This document shows positions 21,772-33,173 of a stretch of 59,740 nucleotides of DNA, piece by piece. How positions within the stretch are numbered: position 1 is the first letter of the stretch; each line of letters starts with the position of its first letter. The translations under genes and the position numbers were made by a program. The notes beneath the pieces were generated by a model. It made no database searches, was not told the origin of the DNA, and saw only the letters and a program-made list of their open reading frames with translations. Source of the DNA: Zygnema cylindricum (Eukaryota; Streptophyta; Zygnematophyceae; Zygnematales; Zygnemataceae); assembly GCA_037447655.1 (NCBI GenBank), contig JBBHKE010002703.1, positions 88,347-148,086 of the forward strand, read 5' to 3'.

Positions 21772-24700
21772 ATTTCGGAAAGTGACAATGAAGCCCATGA
21801 AGAAGACAAATTTCATTTATCTTTGGAGAAAAGGAGAAGATATTTTGTTAAATGGGTAGGATACCCAGGTAAGTAATATGCTAATTTTGGATAGTAAAAA
21901 ATTATCAATATTATAAACTGTCATAATTATGATAAACAAAATATAGAAGTACATGAAATTACATTTTAATTCAAAGTTATAATGTAAAAACAAGACACAC
22001 TTATTAATGATCGTTTTTTAACCTTTTTCCCACACCATATTATACCTTTCAACGTTTCTATTTTATATTTCTTCTCAAGTTAAAGTTGAGATTAACAAAG
22101 CAAAAAAGCGAAAAGTCCTCTTTAATCTTCATCATTTTCATTTTCTTGACTGCATTTCGTGGATAAAAATGGAAGCAAAATAAAAATAAAATTAATAATG
22201 ATGATAATGACATTGTTGGGCCTCAATTTTATTCTCCATTTTTAAATATTCCTCGCAAAAAAAAAACAATAAGTAAAATATACAAACATGTTCAAAAAGA
22301 TGACAATCCTAACGAATGGGTGGTGTGTCGACAAAAAAAAATAGACGATAAAGCTAAAAAAAAAAAAAACAAAAAAGTGACTTGTATGTGTGTTCAGATG
22401 AAAAAACATCTTTGATGCTGACAAGGCAAAACCGAACGGAGAAATGGAACGTCTCTTGCGACCTTTACCGCCCTATCAAATCACAAAATCGGAATGGGAT
22501 TCCGGAGAATTTCCGATTGAAGATTTGCTAATTGTACGGAGGGATGACTGGCGGAAGGGAGATCAAGTTGACGCGAACTGGGAGGGATGTTGGTGGATTG
22601 GAAAAATTAAAGGGTTTTTGAATTGGAATAATCAACCAGTAGCAAAGGTGTTTCTTTCTCTCCTTTCATTTTTTTAGTGATGTGATTGCTCAATGGGAAA
22701 GCTCTATGTGCTCTGTGTGTTTCCATATACATATATACATCGATATATAGATATATAAATGTATATAAATGTATAAAACATATGTATAATATATACATAT
22801 ATAGAGAGAGAGAATGCTATATATATATGAAGATATACACAAATACATACACACACATATATATCTGTCTCTCTCCCTCTCCTTCTCTTTCCCTCTCCCT
22901 CTCCTCCCTCTCCTTCTCCCTCTCTCTCTCCCTCTCCCTCTCCCTCGCCCTCTCCCTCTCCCTCTCCCTCTCCTTCTCCCTCTCCCTCTCCCTCTCCCTC
23001 TCCCTCTCCCTCTCCCTCTCCTCCTCCCTCTCCTCCCTCTCCTTCTCCCTCTCTCTCTCCCTCTCCCTCTCCCTCGCCCTCTCTCTCTCTCTCCCCCCCT
23101 CTCCCCCTCTCTTCCCCCCTCCCTCTCCCTTGATGTATGTATGTAGATATACATGTATATATAGTTCTATATTTTTATTTATACTTATAAAGATATACAC
23201 GCTTATGTTTATATATGTATGCATATATGTGTCTATATAAAAATACGCTGAACGTGATACGCACAATCGCGCAACATAGCAAATGTGGATGTAACTAACG
23301 TGGATAATAGAAACATAGCCAAGATGGATGCAGGCAGCATGGGAAGACAATACTTATTCTCATCGCAAACTTCCTTTTTATTCTTAACATTGCTCTTTTT
23401 CGAGAAATATCCAACGGCTGAGGATAAACTAAATTTATTTTCGTTCTCGAAAAATGGCACGCCTTGTCACGGCAATCACATTGATGGCCAGCAAAGCACT
23501 TAATAAAAAATGGATAAACGAATGAGATCGCATGCCGCATCTCTCGTCGTGGTGGTGTGAGCTTCGTGATTTTCCGACGGCGTTGGGACTGTCGTGGTGA
23601 CGTGTGTCTCGCAATTCTTTTGTCATTGACATCTTCGTGGTTGTTGCTTGCGCCGCCGGGATGTGTGAAGCTTCTCGATTCTTCAATCTCGCGTTCGTTC
23701 GTTGGTCATTTGTGATTGGTTGCTTCATGAGGGATCAAAGTGATTCTCGTGACAGGATGTGCCGTTTCTCGAGCATTGAAAAGTCTTAGTTTATTTTCTC
23801 TTGTTGGATTTTTCGTACGTTGAAGGAGCAGCGTATGACGATTGAGAACAAAACAAAAGGTTGTGGTGAGATTAACTATTTTGTGTTCCCATGTGGGTCC
23901 GATTCATGTTATGTTGCCTTAACACCTGATCGTGTTAAGATCGTGCTTAACACCTGCAATGTATTTGTTTGTATAAACAAAAATAAGCATATACATATAA
24001 ATATACATTTTTATTTTCTTTTGTTTGACATATGAAGATGGGATTTCATTGTGTTACATTTCTTTCTGTACGTTTTCTTTTTTTTTCTAACACTTGATGT
24101 TTGATGATTGATGATTGATGATTGATAACAGAATTGATTTCATGTCATAATTACTTTACTGAAATTACACTCACAATGTTTTAGATTGAGTACATGGAGT
24201 ATCCGGAAGGAGAGAGAAACTGTCCTGCAGCAGTATGGAAAAAGGAATGGAGTCTCATCGAATTAAAAAATTTGAGGGCATCGGTCATTTGGGAAGACAA
24301 CGAATGGCATGTTCCGACTCCACTCGAAGCAAGTTTTTTTTTCTTTCTTTTTTTTTTCTTAGCTTTCAATTTTATTTTTAACATTAATACGAAAAAAAAT
24401 GTTTTTATCGATGTAAATTCTCTATGTTTGACTGATTTTATTTTCGTTTTTTCATATTGTCTCCTTGTAAAAATGTTAAACGCGAACTAGAACATGATTG
24501 ATTTATTTAGTTTTCATGGATTGGTGTTTGGTCTTTGGAGAATTACTACTTTTAAATTTATTTTTTTGGCAAGCTTAGTTTTCAAGTTTTTTGAGTTGTT
24601 ATAACCTTTACTTTATTAGAGTAGAGTCGCCCTTCTCGAGGGTAGTAGACTTTATCATGGTTTCTCATTATTAGAAAGCTTGTCTTTTAGTATTTAAATT

Positions 24701-25378
24701 ATGTTGTTTTATCTGGCTTGGTGTTTTTTTTGTTTTGTGTGTTTTAAGTCGTTATAGCATTCATTTTATCAGGGTTTCCATAGTAGATATTAGTGTTAAT
24801 TCGAGCCAAATTTCTCACTATTAAAATTATTTTTTAGAGTTTTATGTTTTGAGCTTGTTTTATTTTGGCTTGAAATGGTAAAAACGTTTAATGTGGAAAT
24901 TATCAAGGAGAACTCGGAGCGTTAACATTAATTTTGTGTTCATTTTTGTGAGTTTTACTAGTTATTGTTTTGGTTCTTCATTTTAAATTGGACAGGTGCT
25001 GGATTTTTTTTTATTTAAAATGATGTAGTTTTCTTAACAAAAAATGTATTTTTTTTAATAAAAAGTGCAGTTCTTTTAACAGAAAATGTAGTTTTTCTAA
25101 CAAGTTTAATAATTATGTTGTCAACTAATGCTTTCAAAGAAGAACTTCAATTTTTCATTAGGTTTTTTAACAATAATAAAAAAAAAAACTCCAAAAAACT
25201 AAAAAAAAAATCTAATAAATCCTTAAGCAACGTTAGAAAATTTTCTAAAAAACTATAAAAGACTCTAAAAAACTCTTAAGAAATATTTTATATAACCTCC
25301 TTAACTTGTTTTGGTATTTAACAGAACTGTACAACTTTGGCGTGCATCAAAGAACTCCGTTCTCAATTGGAATTTTAG
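21772..25378 (+). pseudogene. Agenet/Tudor-like pseudogene (copy 1)
   Basis: Exon equivalents: 21772-21868, 22398-22647, 24185-24328, 25325-25378. They match exons 2-5 of the gene at 40908-45244, including RRRYFVKWVGYP, DDWRKGDQVDANWEGCWW and WSLIELKNLRASVIW. It is broken in two ways. There is no counterpart of exon 1, because the duplication ends inside intron 1. The second retained exon is 13 bp shorter than its partner (250 against 263 bp), which shifts the frame just before the conserved LFDAD segment. The donor after PTPLE is GC (GCAAGT), where the partner has GT. The remaining exons are still open, so the damage is recent or some selection persists. Introns are retained, so it is a DNA-level duplicate and not a retrocopy. 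Confidence 0.8.
22860..23132 (+). repeat. (CTCCCT)n microsatellite in the Agenet pseudogene
   Basis: About 270 bp of CTCCCT, with interruptions. It corresponds in position to the GGGA-type run at 43170-43318 in the inverted arm. Both sit beside (AT/TACA)n tracts, so the compound microsatellite predates the duplication. Confidence 0.85.
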
Positions 25379-25600
25379 AAAGGACAAAGAAAGGACTAAA
25401 AAAGGACTATTCCAGGACTATAAAAGGAATAAAAAAGGACTAAAAAAAGATCATAAAAGGACTAAAAAGGGACTAAAAAAGGACTAAAAAAGGACTAAAA
25501 AGGGACTAAAAAAGGACTAAAAAAGAACTAAAAAAGGACTATAAAAGACTATAATAGGATACAAAAGGACTAAAAAGGATAGAAAAAGGGGAACAAAGTG
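25378..25600 (+). repeat. GGACTAAAAA minisatellite just after the pseudogene stop
   Basis: About eighteen units of 10-13 bp (GGACTAAAAA with variants) follow directly after the TAG at 25376-25378. Arm 2 has only two or three such units at 40860-40910, so the array expanded after the duplication. Confidence 0.8.
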
Positions 25601-26290
25601 TACGAAGGAGTATAACTAACATCTAAAGAGGATAGAAGGGAAGAAAAAAGAGGCCGACTTTATTAAAAAGCGCGATGGTAAACCATCTGAGTCCATAGGA
25701 ACAAAAGAAAGTAGCATTGCTAAAACTGAAAAAACCACATGACGAAGGAATAAACAAAAAGGAAAATCAAGGCAAAACCGATGAAAATAAAAGCAAAACC
25801 CCGCAAACAAAACATCAAAGGAAAAAACTAACACGTAACAAAAAAAAAAAAGAGTAATGGTCACTTTAAAATTGTATATTAGATAAAAAAGATAAAAGGA
25901 ATAAAACAGAAGTGAACACTAAAATAGGAATAGTATAGTGCACTTGAATAGAAACTCCGAGGGAAACCTAGGAGAAATGTTTGGGCAGATTGAACATTTT
26001 TTTTTATTTTTTTTCTAGTCAAAAAGACATATAGCTTGTGAAGCTTCACAATATCCTCTGTGATAAGAAAAAGGAAGAAGAAGAAAGAAGAAAGAGAATT
26101 TTTTTACTTGTTAATATATGCAAAAAAAAAATCTTATATTTCTAACGTAATATGTGGAAACATTTTATTGCAGTTTGAGAGAAAGGACACTTTTCCGGTC
26201 ATTCTTGCAATCTCTTTTTCGCTCAACTATCATTATTTTACTCATTATTTTAAAACCTTCAAACTCGAAAAATCATGACGGTAAAGGTGA

Positions 26291-28212
26291 TTTCGATTTC
26301 ACACCGCCAATCCACATGGCTGTTACCACATTAGCTCTTTAGTTTCCAAAGTTTTTTTTTCTTTTTTAACGGCATATATTCTACTGCAATTCCAACGCAG
26401 AAGGGCATAAGAGCATTTAATGCCGATTCAAAATTGCCGCAAAGTAAACAAGTGTTGTTCTAATAAAAGAACCACACCAACATTACTGTTTAAGGATTTA
26501 TTAGTGTTAATGCGAAACTAGAATATATAGTACCAATTTAGTGGAAAGAGACGTGACAGATTATAGTCCATTTGCTTAAACAGTGTTTTCAACACTATTT
26601 AACAACTTCTGGCTAAAAACAGTCACAATTGAATTAATGTTAAGAACTATAATTCAATTAATGTAATTAACTATAATTGAATTAATGTTTTTAACTGTAA
26701 TAACGATCGAAAGTATAGTTCTTGAGCATGAAGCGCTTTAGGGGTTTATGTACACTTGATTCACTTACTTTTTGTAAGTAATTTTGATAAATTATGGGGT
26801 TATTATTTATTAATTACTGCACAAAATCATTTACAAATGTTTTCAACAATCTCAAAAATGTAACTTCTTTGCCTGTTATTTTTATACCTAAATAATAGTA
26901 AGCACAAAAAAATCCTTAATATCATGTTCACCTCTTACAAATCACAAAAAGAAATTTTAGTTTTGTTTTGACTTTTTCTCTCTTTTTTTTTTTTTTTTTT
27001 AAATTAGCATCTTCTCAGATTGTTTTCGTCACACATTTTTTAATAAAAAGTATTACAAAAAGAAAGAAATAGAATCAAAACAATCAATTTAAAAAAGGAA
27101 TAAGGAAAGAAAAAGAAAAAGAAAAGAATAAGAAAAGAATCAAGTTTTTGCAGGCCTGTCTATTTGAAGACCACAACAAAAATTCTTCCCCCTGTATCTT
27201 TCGGCACTAAAAGACTACAAAAATTACAATTAATTACTTGAAAGTTAGAACCGAAAAAAACTTTTTTTTTTGCAAAAATTACCACGATTAAGGTTAGATA
27301 CTTAGTACGTTTTTTTGCAAGGTGATGAGGCAACTAGCTCTCCACTCCTTTTAATTAGTAACATTACAACGACATTCTCTCCATTTTTTTGCAAAATGCA
27401 TGACCAAATAGATCTTATTATCTTCAAATCAACGAACAATACAACTTAAAAAAATATATTCTAAACACTATTTGTATTTGTATTTTTATTTCTTGACCAA
27501 AACACGGAAAACCCCAATTGTATGCATTCCCATGGGAGAAGGTCATTGGACTAGTTTAACGACCAATAAATACCAAACTAAACGGAATAGTTTGATAAAC
27601 AAATAAATAAATAAAGGAATTTTACATCATTTAATACTTTATACAAGAGCAAAGAAACAAAATCACAAGAACACATTCAGAAAAAGGTCTCAAACACTTT
27701 TTGAGTACTCCACTATTGAGCCAATCTCACACTTTTTAACTTCACTCCAACTACAGGTTTCTGTCACAAGAGTCTTAAAACTTACAATAAACAACACATC
27801 TCTCCCTCCCCCTCTCTCTCCCTCCCCCTCTCTCTCCCTCTCTCCCCCTCTCCCTCTCCCCTCCATCTCCCCCTCTCCTCCCCTCCCTCCTCTCCCCTCT
27901 CCTCTCCCTCCTCCCCCTCCCTCTCCCCCCCTCCCCCTCTCCCTCTCCCTCTAGGTAGACTAGAACTTATATACACTTAATCTACACAAAACAAGCATTT
28001 TATTCTGCATCTTTCAGGGTTTTCTGAGGTTTTTTAAGGTTTTTTAGGGTATTTGGGTTATTTAGGGCTTTGACGGTTTTTTATTTAAGGTTTTTTGGGG
28101 TTTTTTAGATCTAAATTGCACAAACTAAAGGTATCAAGATTCGTCTCCGTTCCAAAACGTTTTCAGCTTATTTTTCGGAAAAAAGAAAAGAAGAAAAAAC
28201 TAAAAAAAAAAG
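26291..28212. other. Intergenic between arm 1 and USB1
   Basis: No exon recognised. It contains the MITE-like copy at 26478-26715, a CT-rich microsatellite at 27798-27955 and a run of degenerate GGTTTTTTAGGG-like units at 28014-28112 close to the USB1 3' end. The rest is AT-rich and poly-A/T-rich. Confidence 0.55.
26478..26715 (+). mobile_element. MITE-like copy, TTAATGCGAAATTAG subfamily
   Basis: Same internal order as 18160-18326 and 39862-40066. Near its right end a unit of about 25 bp (ACTATAATTGAATTAATG) is tandemly repeated three to four times. It lies just outside the inverted arm and in the same orientation as the 39862 copy, so it inserted independently of the duplication. Confidence 0.6.
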
Positions 28213-31200
28213 TTACCGAATTGCCCTCCATACTGTGTGAACCACTTTTCCAATTTTGCAGTTTATTTGTCCAATCGGAGATCGCCACATGGCAGTAGTT
28301 CCAGACGACTGGCTTCCCATATAGCTTATTTTTGTTTTAGCAAAAGTTTGAGATTTCAACGTACTATTAAGTTCTTCACATAGAGACGATAGTTCCGTTT
28401 TGAGATCTCCTAAAGCCCATGCGACGGAAATATGGGGCCGAGGATTCTGTGGGAGAGGGGGAGGGAGAGGGAGAGGGAGAGGGAGAGGGAGAGGGAGAGG
28501 GAGAGAGAGAGAGAAAGTCAGAAATTAACATTGCAAGTAACATTTGTTATTTTCGAGATTTACAAAACAAACTCATGGATTGTTCCACCTGCTAAGGATT
28601 TGTTCAAACGTTGATTCCTAACATAGTAAAATCCTTTATCTGTTTTCCAGTACCATGAGGGTTTATTGTTTTTTCCGGTCAAAGGAAGGGAAAAAGTAAA
28701 GCCGAAAATTCGCTTTACTATGGTTATTATTCGACTCGTAGTGTCTAATTAAAAAGGTGGGTTTAGGAAAAAGAACCTGATAAAATGTTGGGAGGCCGTG
28801 TACAGAAAATGCTTCATCGATAGTGGTGATGAGGTTTGAAAGCTGCTTCCAAAAAAAAGCCAAAATGATAATTTAAAAAAAGAAACAATGAGTAATCGAT
28901 TGGTTATTGTCTTTAAAAAAGCTCTATAAAACACAAGCGATGTCTCAAAACAAGGATAAATGTTATATAGCAGAGAAAAACCTCGATTCTCAAAGCAATT
29001 CTCTGAGAAAAAAGGGCAGCTATCATACAAACTGTTAATAGATTCCTCCAAGTAAAATTTTGTGACATTCTGTCCCTTCACGCACCCACTTTTCAATGAA
29101 ACCTAAAAAAAGAAAAATAAAATGATGAATAAAAAGAAAAAAAGAGAGTTGTACCACCTCTTTGAGACCAGTCGCCACGACTTCAAGTGCCAAAAAAGAT
29201 CGAGTTCGTTCATCGTTAGTAAAAGGTTGCCAAACTCCAAATTCAATTTCAAATCTGTGTTTTTTTGTCAAAAAAACGTTGAACCAATGAGAGTGAGAAA
29301 ATTGAGAAAAGGAATATTGAAAAAACGTTTTATTAAAATGAAAGATTGTGGTCTTAAGCAAAGCCTACACATTTATTACACCTATACATAATTAAAACAA
29401 ACACACATATATTTGATCCACAATTTCTTGAAAAGTAACAACACAGTATTTGAGCTTTAATTTATCTTCATATATATTTTTGAGAAAAGTTCAAACTTTG
29501 AAAAAATAAAAACAAGTAATACAGATGGTCAAAAAATTTAAACGTCAGCTGTAATTTAAAACGGCACAAAAAACAAAAAGTGTTTTCAGTTACATTTCAT
29601 TCTACTCTGAAGTACAAAGCAATATCGTAAAGTACTGTTTATTCTACTCTTTGTACTTATTTTCCGTGTTCAAATTATTTATTTTAAGTGGTATTAAATT
29701 TCTGTTTTACATGTATTTTATGTGTGCTTAAATGTACTTTATTCGTACTTTACATGTGATTTGATTGTACTACACTTGTACCTGAGCTGTATTTACATGT
29801 ATTTCCTGTTTACGAAGAAAATACGGTGCAAATTAAGTGAAAAAAAAGTTCCCACTTGGTATATATAACCGGACAGGAAAAGATAATTAGGAAAGAAATG
29901 AAAAGACATCAAAAACATACATTGGAAAATGATTCCATATAAAGTATTTTTATTTCTTACATAAAATTCTCAGAAAAAGTGCCATGAAAAGAATTTACTA
30001 AAAAAGTTAATAAGCATTCGTACCCCTGTCGATATCGCAATTTGTGCCTTAAAAGTTCCAAAAGTGATTCAATTTGATGAAAACGAATAGCTGTCGGCCG
30101 AGCCAAGCTGATATGATATTCTTGAGCAACTGTCAGAGGAGCTTTTTTACCACTTTGACTAAGTTTGACTTCCGTTGACCAAGTTTGACTGGACCTTTTT
30201 GGCCCTTTCAATACTGTCGATTCTACAACATTATCTTCAATGGCGTGGAGGGATGGTAGAGATTTCGCCGCTTGAGAAAGAAAAGAAGTCAATAGGGTCC
30301 GAATTGAAGGTTTAACTGCAACTGAAATCCGTGTAGAAAAAAATGATATCTGTTATTCGTTGTTAGGTGTTGACACATTTTAGAAGATAGACTTTCACAA
30401 GACACTTTCAAATATACCTTCAAATATACTTTTACAAAACAATTTTAGATACACTTACATACATGGGCGAAACTTCATTGCTCGTCCTAACATAATAAAA
30501 AATATTTTAAGTGAGAAAGTACACTTTGTTTTGAAACAGTAAACATAGTACAATTCCATCGAGAGATAACGATAGGCGTATGATAAAAAGCCCATTAACC
30601 AGATATGACCTCTCTAATTTGCTTCATATCATTGAAACAATTACTGACACCTTGTTGACAGCAAAACACCTAACTAAACCTTTTGAATCCTTTTAAAATT
30701 CTAAAACAGTAGTCAACCCCAAAGGAGCCAAAAGATTCTCAATTCGGGAATTTGTGTCCCTATTTTAATCACATATTAAGTAAACAATATGGCATTCTGT
30801 ATTTTGAAAAATTCTCTAATGAAGAAACTCACAACTTGGTCTCTATAAAAAACACTTTCGTGAAGTGGTAACGTACAACTAAGCACACCTTTCATCGATA
30901 TTAGAGTTTGTAGATTATAAGCGTTTACAAGATATTGGTATTAACAGCAACAAATTATAGTTGAATGACGTGACTAATTTTGGGTCACTTATTTAATTAG
31001 TGTTATTTACACTATTTTATGATTTTGGATCAAAAAAATGTTACGAACACAGTTCTTCTATGATTTTGGTAAAAAGACGCGAATTAGAGTTATTAACTCT
31101 AATGGCGATAAAAGATGTACCTTGGTAAGTTCCTTGAGTACACACCTGGAATGTAAACATGGACAGCAAAATTCCCTTCAATATGAGGAAAGCTCCTTAT

Positions 31201-32268
31201 TCTTCCTTGATGAAGGGCTTCCTCCCTGCCTCCTAGCAAAAACCAAATTGGCACTCTCTCTCAGATAGTTCTAACTTATAATCGTACTCGAAATCTTCCT
31301 GAAGAGGCGATATGGCGATTTAACAAAGAAAAAAAAAGGGCTGCTTGCAAGGAAACCTCTAGCGTCTTCAGAACATGATTAAATTTTATAGATTTTTTTT
31401 CCTATAAATATGAACTATATTTTTACACAACAATATTGTAAATATAAAAGTCTTCCAAGAATCCACACGATAACTTTGCAATTCATTTTTTTTTTTAACT
31501 ATTTATCAAACTCTGAAACAACTTATTGGAAATCGAAATCCAAAAATCGACCGATGTAGCCTGACCAAGTTGGTTCACATTTTAATAAACTATAAAAGGC
31601 AATTACAATTAAGTAGGTCGCTTCTCCAGCAAACAAAATGTATCAAAAGCACAAATTCAAGCGACAGAAACAGAATTAGAACTCAAAATTAGAATAGACA
31701 TTTAATTCCAGTAAAAAAACCACTGATCAAAACAAATTATTTCCTTTAAAATTTATGGGAAAGTCCACTAAGTGTGCACTTGATACATGTCGTCATTGCA
31801 TTGAGATGAGACGACATGAGACAAACATATCTCAGTTTAAGATGAATGCTTACCAGGAACTGTTTTTAATATAATCTCAGGAGATGGCAGCTTGGATGCC
31901 TCTCCTTTAACCATTGCACAAGATTGGAGAGTATATTGAGACAATAATTTTTCACAATCGAAATTTTCGTCTTTCATATCTCCTTTTTCTTCTCCTTTTA
32001 TTTTTTTACATCTTAAGCCATCATTCAACTCAGATTCGGCACCCATTTTTCTTTTACACGAATCAGCCCATGCATCAACATGCATCACCTCATCATTCTT
32101 GCTTTCAGAATAGATCGTACGGACTGTACGGACATCCAATACAGAAGGGCCATATGATATACTAGTTACTATGGCAGAAGTTGTTTCAGAGTTGCCACGT
32201 GGCTCTTGTAAATTGCTGGAATCCTCAGAGCTCTCACTCTCCCCATAACAGGCCTGCAAAACATCCAT
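28213..32268 (-). CDS. USB1: U6 snRNA phosphodiesterase USB1, 5 exons
   Basis: A 2H-family 3'-5' RNA exonuclease that trims the U6 snRNA tail and leaves a terminal phosphate in the nucleus. Exons: 32268-31854, 30315-30024 (or start 30321), 29254-29158, 28845-28777, 28446-28213. Phases close to 368 residues, longer than the usual 265-300 because of an acidic, charged N-terminal region in exon 1. Both catalytic HxS motifs are present: HISL (His about 206) and HISV within RPHISVAWALGDL (His about 296). FTNDERTRSFLALEV and the tail CKIGK are also family landmarks. The start is the ATG giving MDVLQACYGESESS, typical of plant USB1. The last acceptor is preceded by a CT microsatellite. It shares a 0.9-kb divergent promoter with HISN2 and lies between the inverted arms. 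Confidence 0.92.
28449..28512 (-). repeat. CT microsatellite serving as polypyrimidine tract, USB1 last intron
   Basis: On the USB1 sense strand this is (CTCTCC)n followed directly by CCCACAG, the acceptor of the exon that carries the second catalytic His. No other pyrimidine tract separates repeat and exon. Confidence 0.85.
30885..31119. mobile_element. MITE-like element, TACACCGTGAATCGC family
   Basis: The left terminus CACCTTTCATCGATATTAGA and the right terminus (CTCTAATGGCGATAAAAGAT) are diverged inverted repeats. The interior contains TTAATTAGTGTTATTTACAC and GAATTAGAGTTATTAAC, as in the copy at 58536-58720. It lies in USB1 intron 1. Confidence 0.6.
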
Positions 32269-33173
32269 GGCTTCCAAAAATCCTAAAAAGTACTACATAA
32301 AATTGAAATTAAGCTCCTAAATCCAGATGTTTAAGCTCATCATTCGACCGCTTACCTTACATTTTAACGTTCTGGACACCAAACTTTCAGACCTAAAAAT
32401 ACAAAACCTAAACGTTTTACCCTCTACTCTGCAATTTTCAAATTCACAACCTAAACCTAAAAAAGTTAAGTAATCCTCACCGTCAACCTAAATACATTTA
32501 AATTCAGAATCAGTGCATTCCCTCAAAAACCCCAAAATCCTGATTCTTCTTAAAGCTCTTGTTGAAGCCCAGAAAGTTGAAGTATAACAGCACAAGTTTG
32601 GAGGCAATACCAAAAACTCAAAAACCTGACGTTTATCTGGACCTGATCAAACCCTAACCCTAATCTTAAAAAAGTCTTGATTTAAGAAATTTTCAAACCC
32701 TAATCTGTAAACGCTACAGGAGCATAAAAAAGTACTGTACTGTTAAAGTCAAAGTGAACCTAAACCTAAACCTAAATTCAGTAAATTGAAAATCTGGAAT
32801 CCAAGCCTAAGCCGAAGCTGAACCCCACCACAATTTTAAGCTCTACTCAAGCTAAACCCGAACCTGAACCCGAACCTGACAAAGCTATTGTTCGTGCAGA
32901 AATTTAGATTCCAAACCGAAACCAAAGTTCGAACCCAAACCTCTACAAAGCCCAAACCAAATGCAAACCAAATCTAGACCTAAAAGTGTAAAACTGATGT
33001 AAATCATACGAAATAAGTGAAATAACACTCTTCTTTTAACTTACAAATCCATTTCCAATTCCTCAAGCCTTTTCAATACAACAACAGCATTGGAATAAAC
33101 GATTGGAATAAACGTTTCGTAAGTTTTAACTTTTTACTTCAAAAGGGAAGGAATTTTGTTAGACTTCTTGGAC
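32269..33173. promoter_or_regulatory. Divergent USB1/HISN2 promoter region with telobox motifs
   Basis: The 905 bp between the USB1 and HISN2 starts hold many degenerate AACCTAAACC-type units. There are exact plant telobox matches (AAACCCTAA) at 32649-32657, extended by a second repeat to 32663, and at 32695-32703. Teloboxes are known in plant housekeeping promoters; a role here is inferred. Confidence 0.5.

Larger units (their letters stand above)
21410..26290 (+). repeat. Inverted segmental duplication, arm 1
   Basis: Homologous, in opposite orientation, to 40300-44880. Exons, introns and 3' flank all match, including the blocks around 21640 (CGCATATTTTGAGGGG), 24170 (CACTCACAATGTTTTAGATT), 25325 (last exon) and 26150-26230 (TGTGGAAACATTTT). 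Homology starts at an A-rich microsatellite that corresponds to the start of intron 1 in the other arm, so exon 1 is absent here. Arm 1 carries about 570 bp at 23490-24060 that arm 2 lacks. Confidence 0.85.

Noticed and set aside
22686-23350. Long Ser/Leu- or Arg/Glu-rich open frames on both strands
   Set aside because: They are translations of the CTCCCT microsatellite; all frames are open because the repeat has no stops. The same holds for 42907-43467.
21772-25378. Retrotransposed (processed) pseudogene
   Set aside because: Introns match those of the parent copy, so it arose by DNA duplication.
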